Below, piece after piece: positions 5,293 through 5,609 of a stretch of 5,609 nt of DNA. This DNA comes from Nitrososphaeraceae archaeon (GTDB taxonomy: Archaea; Thermoproteota; Nitrososphaeria; Nitrososphaerales; Nitrososphaeraceae). How positions within the stretch are numbered: position 1 is the stretch's first letter; each line of letters begins with the position of its first letter. Where the stretch lies: the NCBI GenBank assembly GCA_025922735.1, contig JAICHI010000086.1, positions 1 through 5,609 of the forward strand. Reading direction: 5' to 3'. A program made the position numbers and the translations under genes. The notes below the pieces were generated by a model. That model saw only the letters and a program-made list of their open reading frames with translations. It was not told where the DNA came from and searched no databases.

Positions 5293-5609
5293 TCATGGCC
5301 AAAGTCCTCTTATCTTGATTGCCTCAACTACCCTGTTGACTGCCAGCACAGTGCTTGCCTTGCGCATGTCGACGCCGTACTTTTCAGATGTTTGATAGAC
5401 GTCAAGGAATGCTTTAGTAATGTTTCTATCCAGTCTTTCGTTGACCTCCTCTTCAGTCCAATAGTCCCTACGAAGGTTCTGCAGCCACTCAAAGTATGAC
5501 ACAGTAACACCTCCACCATTTGCAAGGATGTCCGGAATCACCATGATCCTGTTGTTGTAGAGTACTTCGTCTGCTTCAGGTGTCGTTGGGCCGTTGGCAG
5601 CCTCTGCCA
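5293..5609 (-). CDS. gdhA: Glutamate dehydrogenase, C-terminal part (runs off right edge)
   Basis: The minus strand is open from the window edge to TGA 5295-5293, giving the last 104 residues. It starts within [13 protein letters not shown], the conserved stretch of the Glu/Leu/Phe/Val dehydrogenase nucleotide-binding domain. Then come [20 protein letters not shown], whose Ser in VSYFEW corresponds to the residue contacting the substrate gamma-carboxyl in hexameric glutamate dehydrogenases, and a C-terminal helix ending [10 protein letters not shown]. The enzyme interconverts 2-oxoglutarate plus ammonium and glutamate with NAD(P)H in the cytoplasm, the main ammonium-assimilation link to carbon metabolism. 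Tryptophan and length at the end match archaeal forms. Cofactor preference cannot be told because the Rossmann loop lies outside the window. Internal ATGs (for example at 5544) are not the start. It is convergent with the upstream-lying membrane-protein gene. Confidence 0.93.
   Translation of the reverse strand, partial: AEAANGPTTPEADEVLYNNRIMVIPDILANGGGVTVSYFEWLQNLRRDYWTEEEVNERLDRNITKAFLDVYQTSEKYGVDMRKASTVLAVNRVVEAIKIRGLWP

Noticed and set aside
5328..5525. 65-aa minus-strand frame
   Set aside because: It is an alternate frame of the glutamate dehydrogenase gene, whose own frame carries the conserved motifs.

Overview
The window looks like a piece of an archaeal chromosome, most likely from an ammonia-oxidising Nitrososphaeria (Thaumarchaeota) of the Nitrososphaera/Nitrosocosmicus kind. 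The reasons are the archaeal TATA boxes close to start codons, near-leaderless genes, moderate to low GC with long AT-rich spacers, secreted YVTN and PKD proteins, a cupredoxin-like protein with an APWDTPH motif, and an archaeal-type glutamate dehydrogenase end. The organism call is inference from gene style, not from a marker gene.

Layout. Positions 1-1297 (minus) hold the first 432 codons of a secreted protein with a Gln-rich linker, a conserved-looking N-terminal domain and at least two PKD modules; it runs off the left edge. A 56-aa gene lies at 1563-1733 (plus). A decayed or frameshifted small reading frame lies at 1788-1898 (minus). A hairpin plus T-run at 1985-2022 would end the next gene, a complete secreted seven-bladed YVTN beta-propeller at 2063-3136 (minus). 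Just upstream of it, on the same strand, is a 45-aa zinc-ribbon gene (3237-3374) with its own TATA box. After a 370-base spacer with a long inverted repeat (3503-3580) comes a membrane-anchored, heavily sequon-marked extracellular protein at 3745-4767 (plus). A 525-base AT-rich spacer follows, with three inverted repeats and a TATA box/T-tract pair that could frame a small RNA. The window ends with the last 104 codons of glutamate dehydrogenase (5293-5609, minus), convergent with the previous gene.

Three of the five larger or clearly recognisable genes encode exported proteins (PKD, YVTN, cupredoxin-like), so this is a cell-surface neighbourhood. Each gene appears to have its own promoter, and no operon is evident. 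I see no mobile element, CRISPR array, tRNA, rRNA or recognisable defence system. The less explained material is the two overlooked microgenes and the inverted repeats in the spacers.
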